DNA of 64,000 nt from CF-162 sp963667205 (GTDB lineage Bacteria; Chloroflexota; Dehalococcoidia; SM23-28-2; RBG-16-64-32). A model generated the notes under the pieces. That model saw nothing but the letters and a program-made list of their open reading frames with translations, was not told where the DNA came from and ran no database searches. Numbering within the stretch: the first letter of the stretch is position 1; the number at the start of each line of letters is the position of its first letter. The position numbers were made by a program, and so were the translations under genes. This document shows, one piece after another, positions 34,090-42,689 of this stretch. The DNA is taken from positions 124,001-188,000 of the forward strand of contig OY762959.1 in assembly GCA_963667205.1 (NCBI GenBank), in the 5' to 3' direction.

Positions 34090-35322
34090 CTACTGCGCCA
34101 ACGCCGCCAGCTGCTGGTTCAGCAGGTCGATCGCGGCATAGAGCTGTGGGCCCGCGCCCGTGATCAGCTCGTCGTCAGTCGTGTCCACCTGGACGTCCGG
34201 CGTCAGGCCAACGCCTTCGATCAAGTCACCGTTGGGCGTCAGCCAGCGCGCGATCGTGACGTACAGGGCGCCGCCGTTGGACAGCTCGCGCAGGTGGTTG
34301 ACCGAACCCTTGCCGAACGTCTGGTCGCCGACGAGCTGGGCGCGGCCGTGGTCCCTCAGAGCGCCGGCCAGCACCTCGGAGCCGCTGGCTGAGTTGGGGC
34401 CAACCAGGATGACGATCGGAATCTCCGTCGCCTCGCCGCCGAGCCGCGCGTTATAAGGAATCTCGACTCCGTCGCGGTCAACCTGTGTCAGCACCCTGCC
34501 ACCGTCAAGGAACATGTCCGTTACGTTGACCGTCGCGTCCAGTCCGCCGCCGGGGTTCAAGCGCAGGTCCAGGATCAGCCCGCTGTATCCGCCGTCCGCC
34601 ACCTGCTGCAGCGCCTCCCGCATGTCGTTCACCGTGCGTTCCGTGAACTGCTGAATCTCGATGTAAGCCAGGTCAGGAACAAGCTCGCCGTTCTCGTCCA
34701 GCACGTCTTCGACGAACACGGTCGGGACAACGATCGTCCCTCGCTCGATCGCCACGTCCTCCGTTTCGCGATCCACGTGCCGAAGCGTTAGCGTCACGGT
34801 GCTGCCGTCGGGCCCTCGGATCCGGCTCACCGCGTCCTGCACGCTCCAGCCTTCTGTCGACTCGCCGTCGACGGCGAGGATCGCGTCTCCGGGCCGGACG
34901 CCGGCCTCCTCGGCCGGTGAACCGTGGAACGGCGCCACGATCACGATCTCTCCCGTTATCGGGTCTTGATCAACCGTCGCGCCGATCCCTTCGAACGTGC
35001 CCGTGATGATGTCGAAGCCGCCCTGGTAGCTCTCGGGAGTGATGTATACGGTGTGCGGGTCGCCCAGCTCGTCGATAATCCCCTGGATCGACCCCTGCTG
35101 CAGCGCCCGGTCCGTTACGGCGCCCGGGTTGACGAAGTCCTCGCGCAGGATGTCGGCGATCTCATCGAGGATGCCAAACTCAACGCTCGAGTTGGGAACG
35201 GTCGCGCTCCCCGGCGAACCGCCACCCTTGTCCTCGCCGAGCGCGAAGCCCAGCGCACCACCGAAGGCGACGACCAGCGTGACAAACGTCAGCGCGAGGC
35301 TAAGCTTTAGCGTCTTCCACAT
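34090..35322 (-). CDS. ctpA: S41-family carboxy-terminal processing peptidase
   Basis: A 410-residue secreted or membrane-anchored protease. An N-terminal helix (LSLALTFVTLVVAFGGALGF) is followed by a helical lead-in, a PDZ domain (GIGATVDQDPITGEIVIVAP, PAEEAGVRPGDAILAVDGES) and the tail-specific protease domain. The catalytic Ser is in LVGPNSASGSEVLAGALRDH and the Lys in GDQTFGKGSVNHLREL. It degrades or matures extracytoplasmic proteins from the C-terminus. 37 bp upstream of smpB on the same strand, so the two may be cotranscribed. Confidence 0.93.
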   Translation of the reverse strand: MWKTLKLSLALTFVTLVVAFGGALGFALGEDKGGGSPGSATVPNSSVEFGILDEIADILREDFVNPGAVTDRALQQGSIQGIIDELGDPHTVYITPESYQGGFDIITGTFEGIGATVDQDPITGEIVIVAPFHGSPAEEAGVRPGDAILAVDGESTEGWSVQDAVSRIRGPDGSTVTLTLRHVDRETEDVAIERGTIVVPTVFVEDVLDENGELVPDLAYIEIQQFTERTVNDMREALQQVADGGYSGLILDLRLNPGGGLDATVNVTDMFLDGGRVLTQVDRDGVEIPYNARLGGEATEIPIVILVGPNSASGSEVLAGALRDHGRAQLVGDQTFGKGSVNHLRELSNGGALYVTIARWLTPNGDLIEGVGLTPDVQVDTTDDELITGAGPQLYAAIDLLNQQLAALAQ

Positions 35323-35709
35323 GCGTAGTCCTGCCTATCTGTACCTGCGTAATCGACATAAGGCGGCTACAAGCGCCGCCGCACTCAGCTGGCGTCTCTT
35401 GCGTCCTTCCCCGGCGCCGTCCAAGCCGGTCCGGAGCCTGAATCGAGTGTAGCACCGGCCGGGAAGAAGCGGCAATTGAAACGCTCACTAAAGTTACTAC
35501 GCGCGCGCCGGACAGTTAGTTTCCGTGCGCCAGCGCCGGCGCTCTCAGACGCCCGTCAGGCACAGGCCGGCGAACTTGGCCGCAGCCGTTCCGGGCTCTT
35601 CCCCAGGCGATTCCCTATGTAGAACGCACATAACATATATAGTGCGAACCTCTATCGTTCCTTTTGCCCATTGCTCCCGGGGCCCATTCCCCGGTATCCT
35701 CGGCCTGCA
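35323..35709. other. Intergenic region between divergent ctpA and queD-like genes
   Basis: 387 bp without a supportable gene. It should hold the divergent promoters. An A/T-rich patch, CATAACATATATAGTGCGAA (35629-35648), is a plausible -10 zone for the rightward gene, but I see no convincing -35 and make no promoter call. Confidence 0.4.
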
Positions 35710-36192
35710 GTGTCCTTCCGAATTGTCCTTGAGCGCCACACTCTGTGCTTCGCTGCCGCGCACTTCACGACGTTCGCCGGCGAGTGCGAGCCGCTGCACG
35801 GCCACAACTACGCCCTATCGGTCGAGATCGACGGTGATCTGACCGCCGATTCATGGGTCCTGGACTTCAGCGACGCCAAGGCGCTGGTGCGCGACATCTG
35901 CGCCGAGCTCGATCACAAGTTTCTCCTGCCTCTCGCCAACGACGCCCTTGATATCGACGCTAAGGAAGGCGAGTTCGAGATCAGGTTCGGCGACCGCCGC
36001 TACGTCATCCCGCGCTCAGACATCGCCGAGCTGCCGATCGACAACACGACGGCGGAGCGGCTGGCGGAATACATCGCCGGCCGCATCGTTGACTCGTTAC
36101 GGAATCGAGGCGTTGACAATGTTACTTCAATCGCCGTCGGCGTCGAAGAGGCGCCCGGTCAATCCGGCTGGTTTCTCGCTGCTCTCGACTGA
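35710..36192 (+). CDS. queD: 6-carboxytetrahydropterin synthase / PTPS-family protein
   Basis: A 160-residue T-fold enzyme from GTG 35710. Zinc ligands are His in CFAAAHFTTF and both His of CEPLHGHNYAL. The catalytic Cys precedes PLHGH with QueD spacing (C-x3-HGH). LDFSDAKALVRDICAELDHK holds the conserved Asp/His, and VGVEEAPGQSGWFLAALD the terminal Glu. An extra segment (FEIRFGDRRYVIPRSDIAEL) enlarges the middle. It converts dihydroneopterin triphosphate to 6-carboxytetrahydropterin for queuosine, or to a related pterin. No que genes neighbour it, so the precise product is uncertain. Confidence 0.82.
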   Translation: MSFRIVLERHTLCFAAAHFTTFAGECEPLHGHNYALSVEIDGDLTADSWVLDFSDAKALVRDICAELDHKFLLPLANDALDIDAKEGEFEIRFGDRRYVIPRSDIAELPIDNTTAERLAEYIAGRIVDSLRNRGVDNVTSIAVGVEEAPGQSGWFLAALD

Positions 36193-36287
36193 ACCTGCCT
36201 GCGGCTGTGTTGACAGCGGCCCGAAAACGCCTATGATGTGTTCTTGCCAATCGCCCCCGCAACAGGGACGGAGTGACGGGAACGCCC

Positions 36288-36833
36288 ATGCAGATTGACT
36301 GGCATCGCGCCATCAACGATATCCTCGCTGAGAAGCTCTCCTGCCCACGCTGTGGCAGCCTCGAAGACGAGATCCTCGTCGGTTACCTGCGCACGCCCGA
36401 GGCCGCCGCTTGGGCGCCGCTGTGCGACGGCTGCACCCGCCGCGACAACTGCGACGCCCGCAAGTTCGTCCTCCTCTGCAAGACCTGCGCGGCCGCTGTG
36501 CGCCTGCGCGGGCGGCTCGTCAGTGAGGAGGGCTTCATGGTCGCGCTCCTCGACGAATGCCGGCGCAGCCTCGAGGAGACGCTTGATTACCTCGCTGACT
36601 TCTGGCGCGAAGACCTCGACATCGACCCGGAGGAGATGGACAAGCGCCTCGAAGACGTCGACCCCGACCTATTCGAGGAGGAGAACACCTGGCGCCGCTT
36701 CCTTGAAGAGCAGTACATGAAGATCCACGGCTGGTTCCGAGAGCACCGCAAGCCAGTCCCCAGCCCCGGCTGGCGGTCCGAGTACATCGAAGACATCGTT
36801 GCCCTCGGTTACCCGTCGCTCCTCGGCGACTAG
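36288..36833 (+). CDS. Cys-rich putative zinc-binding protein
   Basis: A 181-residue protein. The N-terminal third holds three Cys pairs: LSCPRCGSLEDE, CDGCTRRDNCDARKF and LLCKTCAAAV. The rest is acidic and helical (YLADFWREDLDIDPEEMDKR, DPDLFEEENTWRRFLEEQYM). One or two zinc sites are likely. No known family comes to mind. ATG 36288 is used. A GTG at 36273 would add five residues. It is between queD and a methyltransferase gene with 95 and 58 bp spacing. Confidence 0.7.
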   Translation: MQIDWHRAINDILAEKLSCPRCGSLEDEILVGYLRTPEAAAWAPLCDGCTRRDNCDARKFVLLCKTCAAAVRLRGRLVSEEGFMVALLDECRRSLEETLDYLADFWREDLDIDPEEMDKRLEDVDPDLFEEENTWRRFLEEQYMKIHGWFREHRKPVPSPGWRSEYIEDIVALGYPSLLGD

Positions 36834-36891
36834 CCGCCCCTTCACGACAACACCGGCTTCAGCCCGAGGCCGCAGCAAAGGAAGGCTCCTC

Positions 36892-37965
36892 TTGACACCC
36901 TCGTCAATCGACGAATCTAAAGCCCAGGCGTTCTCTTTCCGGATGCTCGGCATGATCAACAACGCCATGCTCGCCCTCATGACCAGCATCGCGCACCGCG
37001 CCGGGCTCTTCGACACGATGGCCACTCTGCCGCCATCCTCCAGCGAGGAGATCGCGCGCGCAGCCGGCCTGGACGAGCGCTACGTCCGCGAATGGCTCGC
37101 CGCCATGGCCGCCGGCCGCATCGTCGAGTTCGACGCCGACGCCCGTACGTACAGGCTCCCGCCGGAGCACGCCGCCTCCCTCACCCGCGCGGCCGGCCCC
37201 CGTAACCTCGCCACCATCACCCAGTTTGTGCCGCTCTTCGGCAACGTCGAGGACGACCTGCTGGAGTCGTCCCGGAGCGGCGGCGGCGTCCCCTACGCCC
37301 GCTTCGGCCGCTTCCAGCAGCTGATGGCGGAGGAGAGCGCCAAGGTCGTTGACGCCACGTTGCTGGACGTGACGCTCCCGCTCGTCCCCGGGCTGCCGGA
37401 GCGACTGGCAGAGGGCATCGACGTTCTGGACGTCGGCTGCGGCAAGGGGCACGCCATCAACGTCATGGCCCGCGCCTTTCCGCGCAGCCGCTTCACCGGC
37501 TACGACTTCTCCGAAGAGGGAGTGGCTGCCGGCGCCGCCGAGGCGAAGGAGCTGGGTATCAGCAACGCCCGCTTCGCCGCCCGGGACGCGGCCGGCATGG
37601 AAGAGGACTCGGCCTTCGACTTGATCACCGCCTTCGACGCGATACACGACTAGGTCGCCCCGGCGCAGGTCCTCCAGAACATCGCCGGCGCTCTGCGCCC
37701 CTGCGGCGTCTTCCTGATGGTCGAGATCGCTGCCTCCAGCGATCTCGCCGACAATCTGGCCAGCCCCCTCGCTCCCTTGCAGTACAGCATCTCCACTATG
37801 CACTGCATGACCGTATCGCTCGCGCTTGGCGGCGCCGGCCTGGGCACGATGTGGGGCGAACAGCTCGCCCGCAGCATGCTCGCCGACGCCGGCTTCATAA
37901 CGGTTGACATGGAACGGGTTGACGGTGACATTATGAACGCCTACTACATAGCTCGGAAGGATTAA
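36892..37965 (+). CDS. SAM-dependent methyltransferase interrupted by an in-frame TAG
   Basis: A winged-helix/O-methyltransferase-type protein from TTG 36892 (AAGGAAGG upstream). It has a helix-turn-helix-like dimerisation region (MLGMINNAMLALMTSIAHRA, EEIARAAGLDERYVREWLAA), then the SAM motif VLDVGCGKGHAINVMARAFP and the DLITAFDAIHD motif. The codon after that is TAG at 37651-37653, where homologues have Gln. In the same frame the protein continues VAPAQVLQNIAGALRPCGVF to VDGDIMNAYYIARKD and a TAA at 37963-37965. Without the TAG it is about 357 residues. The methyl acceptor is unknown. It is 2 bp from the following CoA ligase and likely cotranscribed with it. Confidence 0.8.
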
Positions 37966-37967
37966 CC

Positions 37968-39524
37968 ATGACCCTCTTCCACAGCCCGTGGTTCAGCATC
38001 AAGCCTTATCCGGAGATCTCCCTGCAGGACCTCCTGGCGCCTTCTGCCGAGATGTACCGCGACCGGCCGGCGCTCATAACCCACGAAGGCACCGAGTACA
38101 CCTTCGGCCAGACCTGGACGGCCTGCCGCAAGCTCGGCCGCTTCCTGCAGGACAAAGGCATCGAGAAGGGCGACCGGATCGCCATCTTCTCCGCCAACTC
38201 CGCGGAGTACTTCGTGGCCTTCTACGCCTCCCTCTTCGCCGGCGGCACCGTCACCACTCTCAATCCCCTCTACAAGACGCGCGAAGTCCAACACCAGCTG
38301 GAGGACGCCGGCGCCTCAGCCGTCTTCGCGATGGGCCCCCTCTTCCCTCTCGTTGAGCAGGCCCGCGAACACGTGCCGACTCTCAAGCACATCTTCCCGA
38401 TCGAAGACGTCTGGACGCTTGCCGCCGAGGCCGACGACGACCCGAAGCCCGTCAGCATCAACCCGCTGGAAGACCTCGCCGCCCTGCCCTACTCCTCCGG
38501 CACCACCGGCCTGCCCAAGGGTGTTATGTTGACTCACTACAACCTCACATCCAACGTCAGGCAGACGCTGACGACCGGCCTCTCCACAGGCTACGGCGCC
38601 TACCTCGACTTCCTGCCCTTCTTTCACATCTACGGCATGGTCGTGCTCATGGCCTGCGGCTTCGCGGGCGGCATCCCCCAGGTGATCATGCCCCGCTTCG
38701 ACCCCAGCCTCTGCCTGGAACTCATCCAGCGCCACAAGGTCACCAACCTCTTCGCCGTGCCGCCGGCGCTCCTCGCTCTCGCCAACTTCCCGGACATCGC
38801 CAAGTACGACATCTCGTCGCTATCGATGATCATGTCCGGCGCGGCGCCGCTGCCGCAGGAGATCGGCCGCTCTGCCGCCAAGGCCCTCGACACCACCGTC
38901 CTCCAGGGCTACGGCATGACCGAGACCAGCCCGGTCATCAACGTCAACCCCGTCACGCGCTTCAAGGACGCCACCGTCGGCCCGCCCGTCGCCGACACCA
39001 TCGAGAAGGTCGTCTCCCTGGACGATGGCAAGGAGCTAGGCGCCGGCGAAATCGGCGAGCTGATGGCCTACGGCCCGCAGGTGATGAAGGGCTACTGGAA
39101 CAACGAGGAGGCGACCAAAGAGACGCTGCCTGAACCCGGCTGGATCGCCACCGGCGACATCGTCTCGGTCGACGAGGAGGGTTATGTCACGATCCTCGAC
39201 CGCAAGAAGGAGATGATCAAGTACAAGGGCTACCAGATCGCCCCGGCCGAGCTCGAAGCCTTGCTCCTTGAACACCCCGACGTCATGGACTCCGCCGTCA
39301 TCCCCAAGCGCGACGCCGAGGCAGGCGAGATACCGAAGGCGTTCGTCCTCATGCGCGAGGGCAAGGACGTCTCCGTCGATGAGCTGATCGCCTTCGTCGC
39401 CGAGCGCGTCGCGCCGTACAAGAAGGTGCGCGAGATCGAGTTCGTCGACGCCATCCCGAAGACGGCGTCCGGCAAGATCCTCCGCCGCGAGCTCATCGAA
39501 CAGGAGCGCGCGAAGACCAGCTAG
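37968..39524 (+). CDS. 4-coumarate-CoA ligase-like acyl-CoA synthetase
   Basis: A 518-residue AMP-forming ligase. It has the P-loop-like LPYSSGTTGLPKGVMLTHYN, GYGMTETSPVINVNP (A5), TGDIVSVDEEGYVTILDRKK (A7/A8), KYKGYQIAPAELEALLLEHP and KTASGKILRRELIEQE (A10 Lys). The 4CL subgroup (Luciferase-like) activates aryl or medium/long fatty acids. The methyltransferase gene 2 bp upstream suggests a shared, unidentified pathway. No acyl carrier is adjacent. Confidence 0.9.
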   Translation: MTLFHSPWFSIKPYPEISLQDLLAPSAEMYRDRPALITHEGTEYTFGQTWTACRKLGRFLQDKGIEKGDRIAIFSANSAEYFVAFYASLFAGGTVTTLNPLYKTREVQHQLEDAGASAVFAMGPLFPLVEQAREHVPTLKHIFPIEDVWTLAAEADDDPKPVSINPLEDLAALPYSSGTTGLPKGVMLTHYNLTSNVRQTLTTGLSTGYGAYLDFLPFFHIYGMVVLMACGFAGGIPQVIMPRFDPSLCLELIQRHKVTNLFAVPPALLALANFPDIAKYDISSLSMIMSGAAPLPQEIGRSAAKALDTTVLQGYGMTETSPVINVNPVTRFKDATVGPPVADTIEKVVSLDDGKELGAGEIGELMAYGPQVMKGYWNNEEATKETLPEPGWIATGDIVSVDEEGYVTILDRKKEMIKYKGYQIAPAELEALLLEHPDVMDSAVIPKRDAEAGEIPKAFVLMREGKDVSVDELIAFVAERVAPYKKVREIEFVDAIPKTASGKILRRELIEQERAKTS

Positions 39525-39623
39525 CGCTCGTCGATTCGCATTTGGTCAGCAGGAGCACGTGGCGTGCCCCTGCGCTGAGTCGGGCGCGCCGCCCCGCATC
39601 GTCACGCCGCGTACAATGGCCGC

Positions 39624-40232
39624 GTGAGCCGCAACCCGTTCCTCAGAGTCCTCTCTATCTTCGTCGCCGCCGGCGTGCTGACAATGGCGGTCGTGATCAC
39701 CTACTTCCTCATCCAGACCGCCAGCAGCTACGAGACAGGCGTCTGCGAGGGGCCGGACGGCGAGCGCCGCGAGATCGTGACAACCGCCGAGCCCGCCCGC
39801 GGCTTCGACGTTAGGTGGGACCAGCTCGGCGTCGGAGTGCTGCAGGCAACCTTCAGCGAGAGCGAAGTCAGCTCGCGGGCCGATGAGCTACTGGGCGACG
39901 ACCTGCCGGTGGACGAGATCACCGTCTGCTTCCACGACGGCTACGCCGAAGCCTTCGCGCACGGCGACTTGCCGTTGCTCGGCGACATCCCGCTCATCGG
40001 GGGGCTATTCGACGCCAGTGTGCGCATGCGAGGCAACGTCGACTTCGAGGGGCCTTACGCGCGCCTCACGATCTCTGAGTTCGACATCGACGACATCCCC
40101 GGCTTCATCGATGACCGCCTCCGTGACGACATCGAGCGCATCACCAACGAAACGCTGGCGACGATGCCCCTTCGCTTCAACCACGAGGTCACGTTCGAGG
40201 AAGGCCGCGCCGTCGTGACGGTCGTGCCCTAG
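39624..40232 (+). CDS. Membrane-anchored protein of unknown function
   Basis: A 202-residue protein from GTG 39624. One N-terminal helix (VLSIFVAAGVLTMAVVITYF) anchors an exported domain with two cysteines (TGVCEGPDGERR and ITVCFHDGYAEAF) that could form a disulfide. The rest alternates strands and Asp-rich turns (FDIDDIPGFIDDRLRDDIER). The repeated alpha-beta pattern resembles LmeA/DUF2993-like lipid-binding proteins, but I am not confident. Confidence 0.65.
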   Translation: MSRNPFLRVLSIFVAAGVLTMAVVITYFLIQTASSYETGVCEGPDGERREIVTTAEPARGFDVRWDQLGVGVLQATFSESEVSSRADELLGDDLPVDEITVCFHDGYAEAFAHGDLPLLGDIPLIGGLFDASVRMRGNVDFEGPYARLTISEFDIDDIPGFIDDRLRDDIERITNETLATMPLRFNHEVTFEEGRAVVTVVP

Positions 40233-40290
40233 CTCCTACTGACCGATTCACCTCTGTCGCACCATGGCCCCGCCGACGCCAGTCCCACGG

Positions 40291-40500
40291 TCACGCGCGG
40301 GCGCCGGAGCGCAGCGACTTGAGCAGCCGCCGGCTGGCCTCGGCTACCTCATCGACGGCCGTTTCGAAGACCTCCTCGTTGGCCCTCGACGGCGTGCGGT
40401 AGCCGCTCACCTTGCGCACGAACTGCAGCGCTGCCGCACGGATCTCCTCTTTCGTGGCCGCCTCATCGCTGCGTCTCAGCGTCTTGATGCTCCGGCACAT
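40291..40500 (-). CDS. DUF2277 protein
   Basis: A 69-residue cytosolic protein with the family pattern MCRSIKTLRRSDEAATKEEI and AALQFVRKVSGYRTPSRANE, ending RRLLKSLRSGARA. DUF2277 proteins are small, conserved in Actinobacteria and Chloroflexi, and have no known function. It is 18 bp downstream of a GNAT gene on the same strand. Confidence 0.88.
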   Translation of the reverse strand: MCRSIKTLRRSDEAATKEEIRAAALQFVRKVSGYRTPSRANEEVFETAVDEVAEASRRLLKSLRSGARA

Positions 40501-40518
40501 GTCGCTCGCTCCCTCTGC

Positions 40519-40962
40519 CTACGCCTGGTCGTTCTCCCGGTGCACGATCACCGCCGTCTCGCTCGCCCGGAACCCGTTGCGGCCGTAGAACTCCACGCGC
40601 TCCGGCTCGCAGTAGAGCGAGACCACGTGCACGCCGCCGATCGCCTCCACCAGCGCCGCCACGATCCCCTCGCCGATCCCCCGCCCGCGGTACTCGGGGT
40701 CCACCACCACGTCCTCGACGTACGCGCGGTGCTCGCCATCGGAGATCGCCCGCGCAAACGCGACGAGCTTCTCCCCGTCCCAGGCTCCGACCGCCACGCT
40801 CGTATCGATCGCCCGGCCGATGCCGTCGAGTCCCCAGTCCGGCCACCAGCCTGCGCCATCGTAGAGACGCCGCACCGCTGCCGCCCCGATCGGCCGCTCT
40901 TCCCGCCTCTGGTACGCGATCTTCGCTTCCACCGACTCCCGATTATGCCACGCCGCGGACAA
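40519..40962 (-). CDS. GNAT-family N-acetyltransferase
   Basis: A 147-residue GNAT protein. Central strand and acetyl-CoA loop are AYVEDVVVDPEYRGRGIGEG (R/QxxGxG/A), and the C-terminal part is LYCEPERVEFYGRNGF, the usual 'A..FYxxxGF' motif. It lacks features that would predict the acceptor. It is upstream of DUF2277, probably in one transcript. Confidence 0.85.
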   Translation of the reverse strand: MSAAWHNRESVEAKIAYQRREERPIGAAAVRRLYDGAGWWPDWGLDGIGRAIDTSVAVGAWDGEKLVAFARAISDGEHRAYVEDVVVDPEYRGRGIGEGIVAALVEAIGGVHVVSLYCEPERVEFYGRNGFRASETAVIVHRENDQA

Positions 40963-41022
40963 CGAAAGACGGAGCCCGCCGCAACGAGCTCCGTCTCCTG
41001 TCTCTTGTCTCCGGTCGCGCCT

Positions 41023-41934
41023 CTAGCAGCAGCGCCCGGCGGGCGCGTCGCCGCTGGCGACCACCGGCAGCGGCTCGCCTCGGGCCGCCTTGGGGTCGCC
41101 GCCGGGCTTCGTCGCCCTGACGACGCCGCCGGGCTTCGTCGCCCTGACGACGCCGCCGAAGATGCCGAGGCTGCCTTTGCCCGCGATCTTCTTCGCGTCG
41201 GCGCCCAGGCCGCCGGCATCAGCGTCATCGGCCGTGTACTCGCGGAACGACTCGATCTGGACGTTCTCGAACCCGGCCGCCGCCAGCTTAGCGCTGTAGT
41301 CGGCCTCCGTGAGAGCGCCGGCGATGCAGCCGGTCCACGCCTTCATGCTCTCCTGGATCGCCGGCGGCAGTTCGTTGTGCGTCACGATGTCCGCGATCGC
41401 CAGGCGCCCGCCCGGCTTGAGGACGCGGAACGCCTCCTGCAGCACGGCGTCCTTGTCCGGCGAAAGGTTGACGACGCAGTTGCTGATGATGACGTCCACC
41501 TCGGCGCTGGGAAGCGGCATCGCCTCCATCTCGCCCTTCAGGAACTGCACGTTGCTGACGCCGGCCTTGGCCGCGTTCTCTCGCGCCAGGTCCAGCATCT
41601 CGTCCGTCATGTCCAACCCGTAGGCTTTGCCCTGCGGTCCGACGCGCCGCGCCGAGAGCAGCACGTCGATGCCGCCACCCGATCCGAGGTCGAGAACGGT
41701 CTCGCCCTCGCTCAGCGCCGCTACCGCCACAGGGTTTCCGCAGCCGAGCGAGGCGACGACGGCTTCCTGGGGCAGGTGCTGCAGCTCGTCCGTAGCGTAC
41801 AGCGTCGACGAGATCGCCGAATCCTCGATCGAATCATCGCCGCAACAGCTGGCCGCTTCGCTGGCCTGGGCCTGCTTCGCCGCCTTGCCGTAGATCTTGC
41901 GGACCTCTTCTTTGATCTCTTGCCCTGTAGTCAT
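41023..41934 (-). CDS. arsM: Arsenite S-adenosylmethionine methyltransferase
   Basis: A 303-residue ArsM. The SAM site is VLDLGSGGGIDVLLSARRVG. Three conserved arsenite-binding cysteines lie in EAASCCGDDSIEDS, IISNCVVNLSPDKDAVL and KAWTGCIAGALTEADYS. The C-terminus carries a direct 9-residue repeat (VVRATKPGG twice, 41101-41154) and ends APAGRCC. It methylates As(III) to volatile or less toxic species. ATG 41934 has AAAGGAGG at the correct spacing. It is the last gene of an arsR-led cluster of three. Confidence 0.93.
   Translation of the reverse strand: MTTGQEIKEEVRKIYGKAAKQAQASEAASCCGDDSIEDSAISSTLYATDELQHLPQEAVVASLGCGNPVAVAALSEGETVLDLGSGGGIDVLLSARRVGPQGKAYGLDMTDEMLDLARENAAKAGVSNVQFLKGEMEAMPLPSAEVDVIISNCVVNLSPDKDAVLQEAFRVLKPGGRLAIADIVTHNELPPAIQESMKAWTGCIAGALTEADYSAKLAAAGFENVQIESFREYTADDADAGGLGADAKKIAGKGSLGIFGGVVRATKPGGVVRATKPGGDPKAARGEPLPVVASGDAPAGRCC
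41101..41154. repeat. 27-bp direct tandem repeat inside arsM
   Basis: Two identical 27-bp copies (41101-41127 and 41128-41154) each encode VVRATKPGG on the minus strand. Frame is kept. They lie in the non-catalytic C-terminal tail of ArsM. Confidence 0.95.
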
Positions 41935-41945
41935 TCCAACCTCCT

Positions 41946-42266
41946 TTATCGAGCGTTCTCTATGTGCTTGAAATCGAACAGTGTTGCTAACGCGTCCAGG
42001 GCTTCGGCGCCAGCCTCTATGCGCAGCTCCACCTCCGGGCCGTCGCTGACGAACCAGCCGATGCCCGCGCAGCACTGCCGCTCAGCCGCCACGAACGCCT
42101 CCAGCGTCTCCCGGGCTTCCGGCGCAAAGCTAACGGTCAGAGCCTCCGGCTGCCTGGACACCCCCACCAGGTGCGGCTCCAGGTCTGCCACCGCCGGCGC
42201 CTTCGGCCGGCGATCGATCTCGCAGGCGACTACGTCGAGCAGGTGCTCCGCTGGCAGACTCTTCAT
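41946..42266 (-). CDS. Small Cys-Cys protein of the ars cluster
   Basis: A 106-residue protein with FVAAERQCCAGIGWFVSDGP as its only striking motif. Similar 'ERxCCxxxxF/W' proteins occur next to mer and ars genes. An ability to bind As(III) or Hg(II) through the vicinal cysteines is inferred. N-terminal LLDVVACEIDRRPKAP may hold a third cysteine. It lies 11 bp upstream of arsM and 3 bp downstream of arsR on the same strand. Confidence 0.75.
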   Translation of the reverse strand: MKSLPAEHLLDVVACEIDRRPKAPAVADLEPHLVGVSRQPEALTVSFAPEARETLEAFVAAERQCCAGIGWFVSDGPEVELRIEAGAEALDALATLFDFKHIENAR

Positions 42267-42269
42267 CGC

Positions 42270-42626
42270 TTACCCCGCTATCTCGGAAAGGCGCCGTACT
42301 GCTGCCAGCACTGCCTTTTCGTTCACCTGGTGGTACACCCACTGCCCCTTCCGCTCAGAGCGGATCAGGCCGGCCTCCCGCAGCACCTTCAGGTGATAGG
42401 AGATCGTCGGCTGCGTCAGCCCGAACTCCGGCACGAGGTTGCACTCGCACAGCGTCGTCATGTGGGAGATCGTCTTCAGAATGCGCAGGCGCGTCTCGTC
42501 CGAGAGTGCTTTGAACAAGGCTGCTGACTCGCCAATCCCCTCGTCGTCCGGCGCGATTACCTTCACCGGGCAGCAGAGGTCAGCGGGCGCTTCGGTCAAT
42601 GCGGCTTCAGTTATCATGCTCCGCAT
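42270..42626 (-). CDS. arsR: ArsR/SmtB-family transcriptional repressor
   Basis: A 118-residue winged-helix regulator. The helix-turn-helix is QPTISYHLKVLREAGLIRSE and the wing RKGQWVYHQVN. A metal-sensing pair is in SHMTTLCECNLVPEFG (CxC), plus an N-terminal LCCPVKVIAP that may be a third site. In ArsR-type sensors As(III) or Sb(III) binding releases the operator. It heads the cluster of three and probably represses it from the 64-bp gap upstream. Start 42626 or 42617. Confidence 0.9.
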   Translation of the reverse strand: MRSMITEAALTEAPADLCCPVKVIAPDDEGIGESAALFKALSDETRLRILKTISHMTTLCECNLVPEFGLTQPTISYHLKVLREAGLIRSERKGQWVYHQVNEKAVLAAVRRLSEIAG

Positions 42627-42689
42627 CTTACAGGGCCATATCGAACGTTGTCAATACCTTGCCCGGGACTGCCTCGCCAGGCCTGATGC

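Noticed and set aside
37651..37653. Amber codon reassignment or pyrrolysine at the two in-frame TAGs
   Set aside because: TAG ends many intact genes in the window (HAD, thiolase, methylmalonyl-CoA mutase), there is no pyl gene, and the expected residue at both sites is Gln (one base from CAG).
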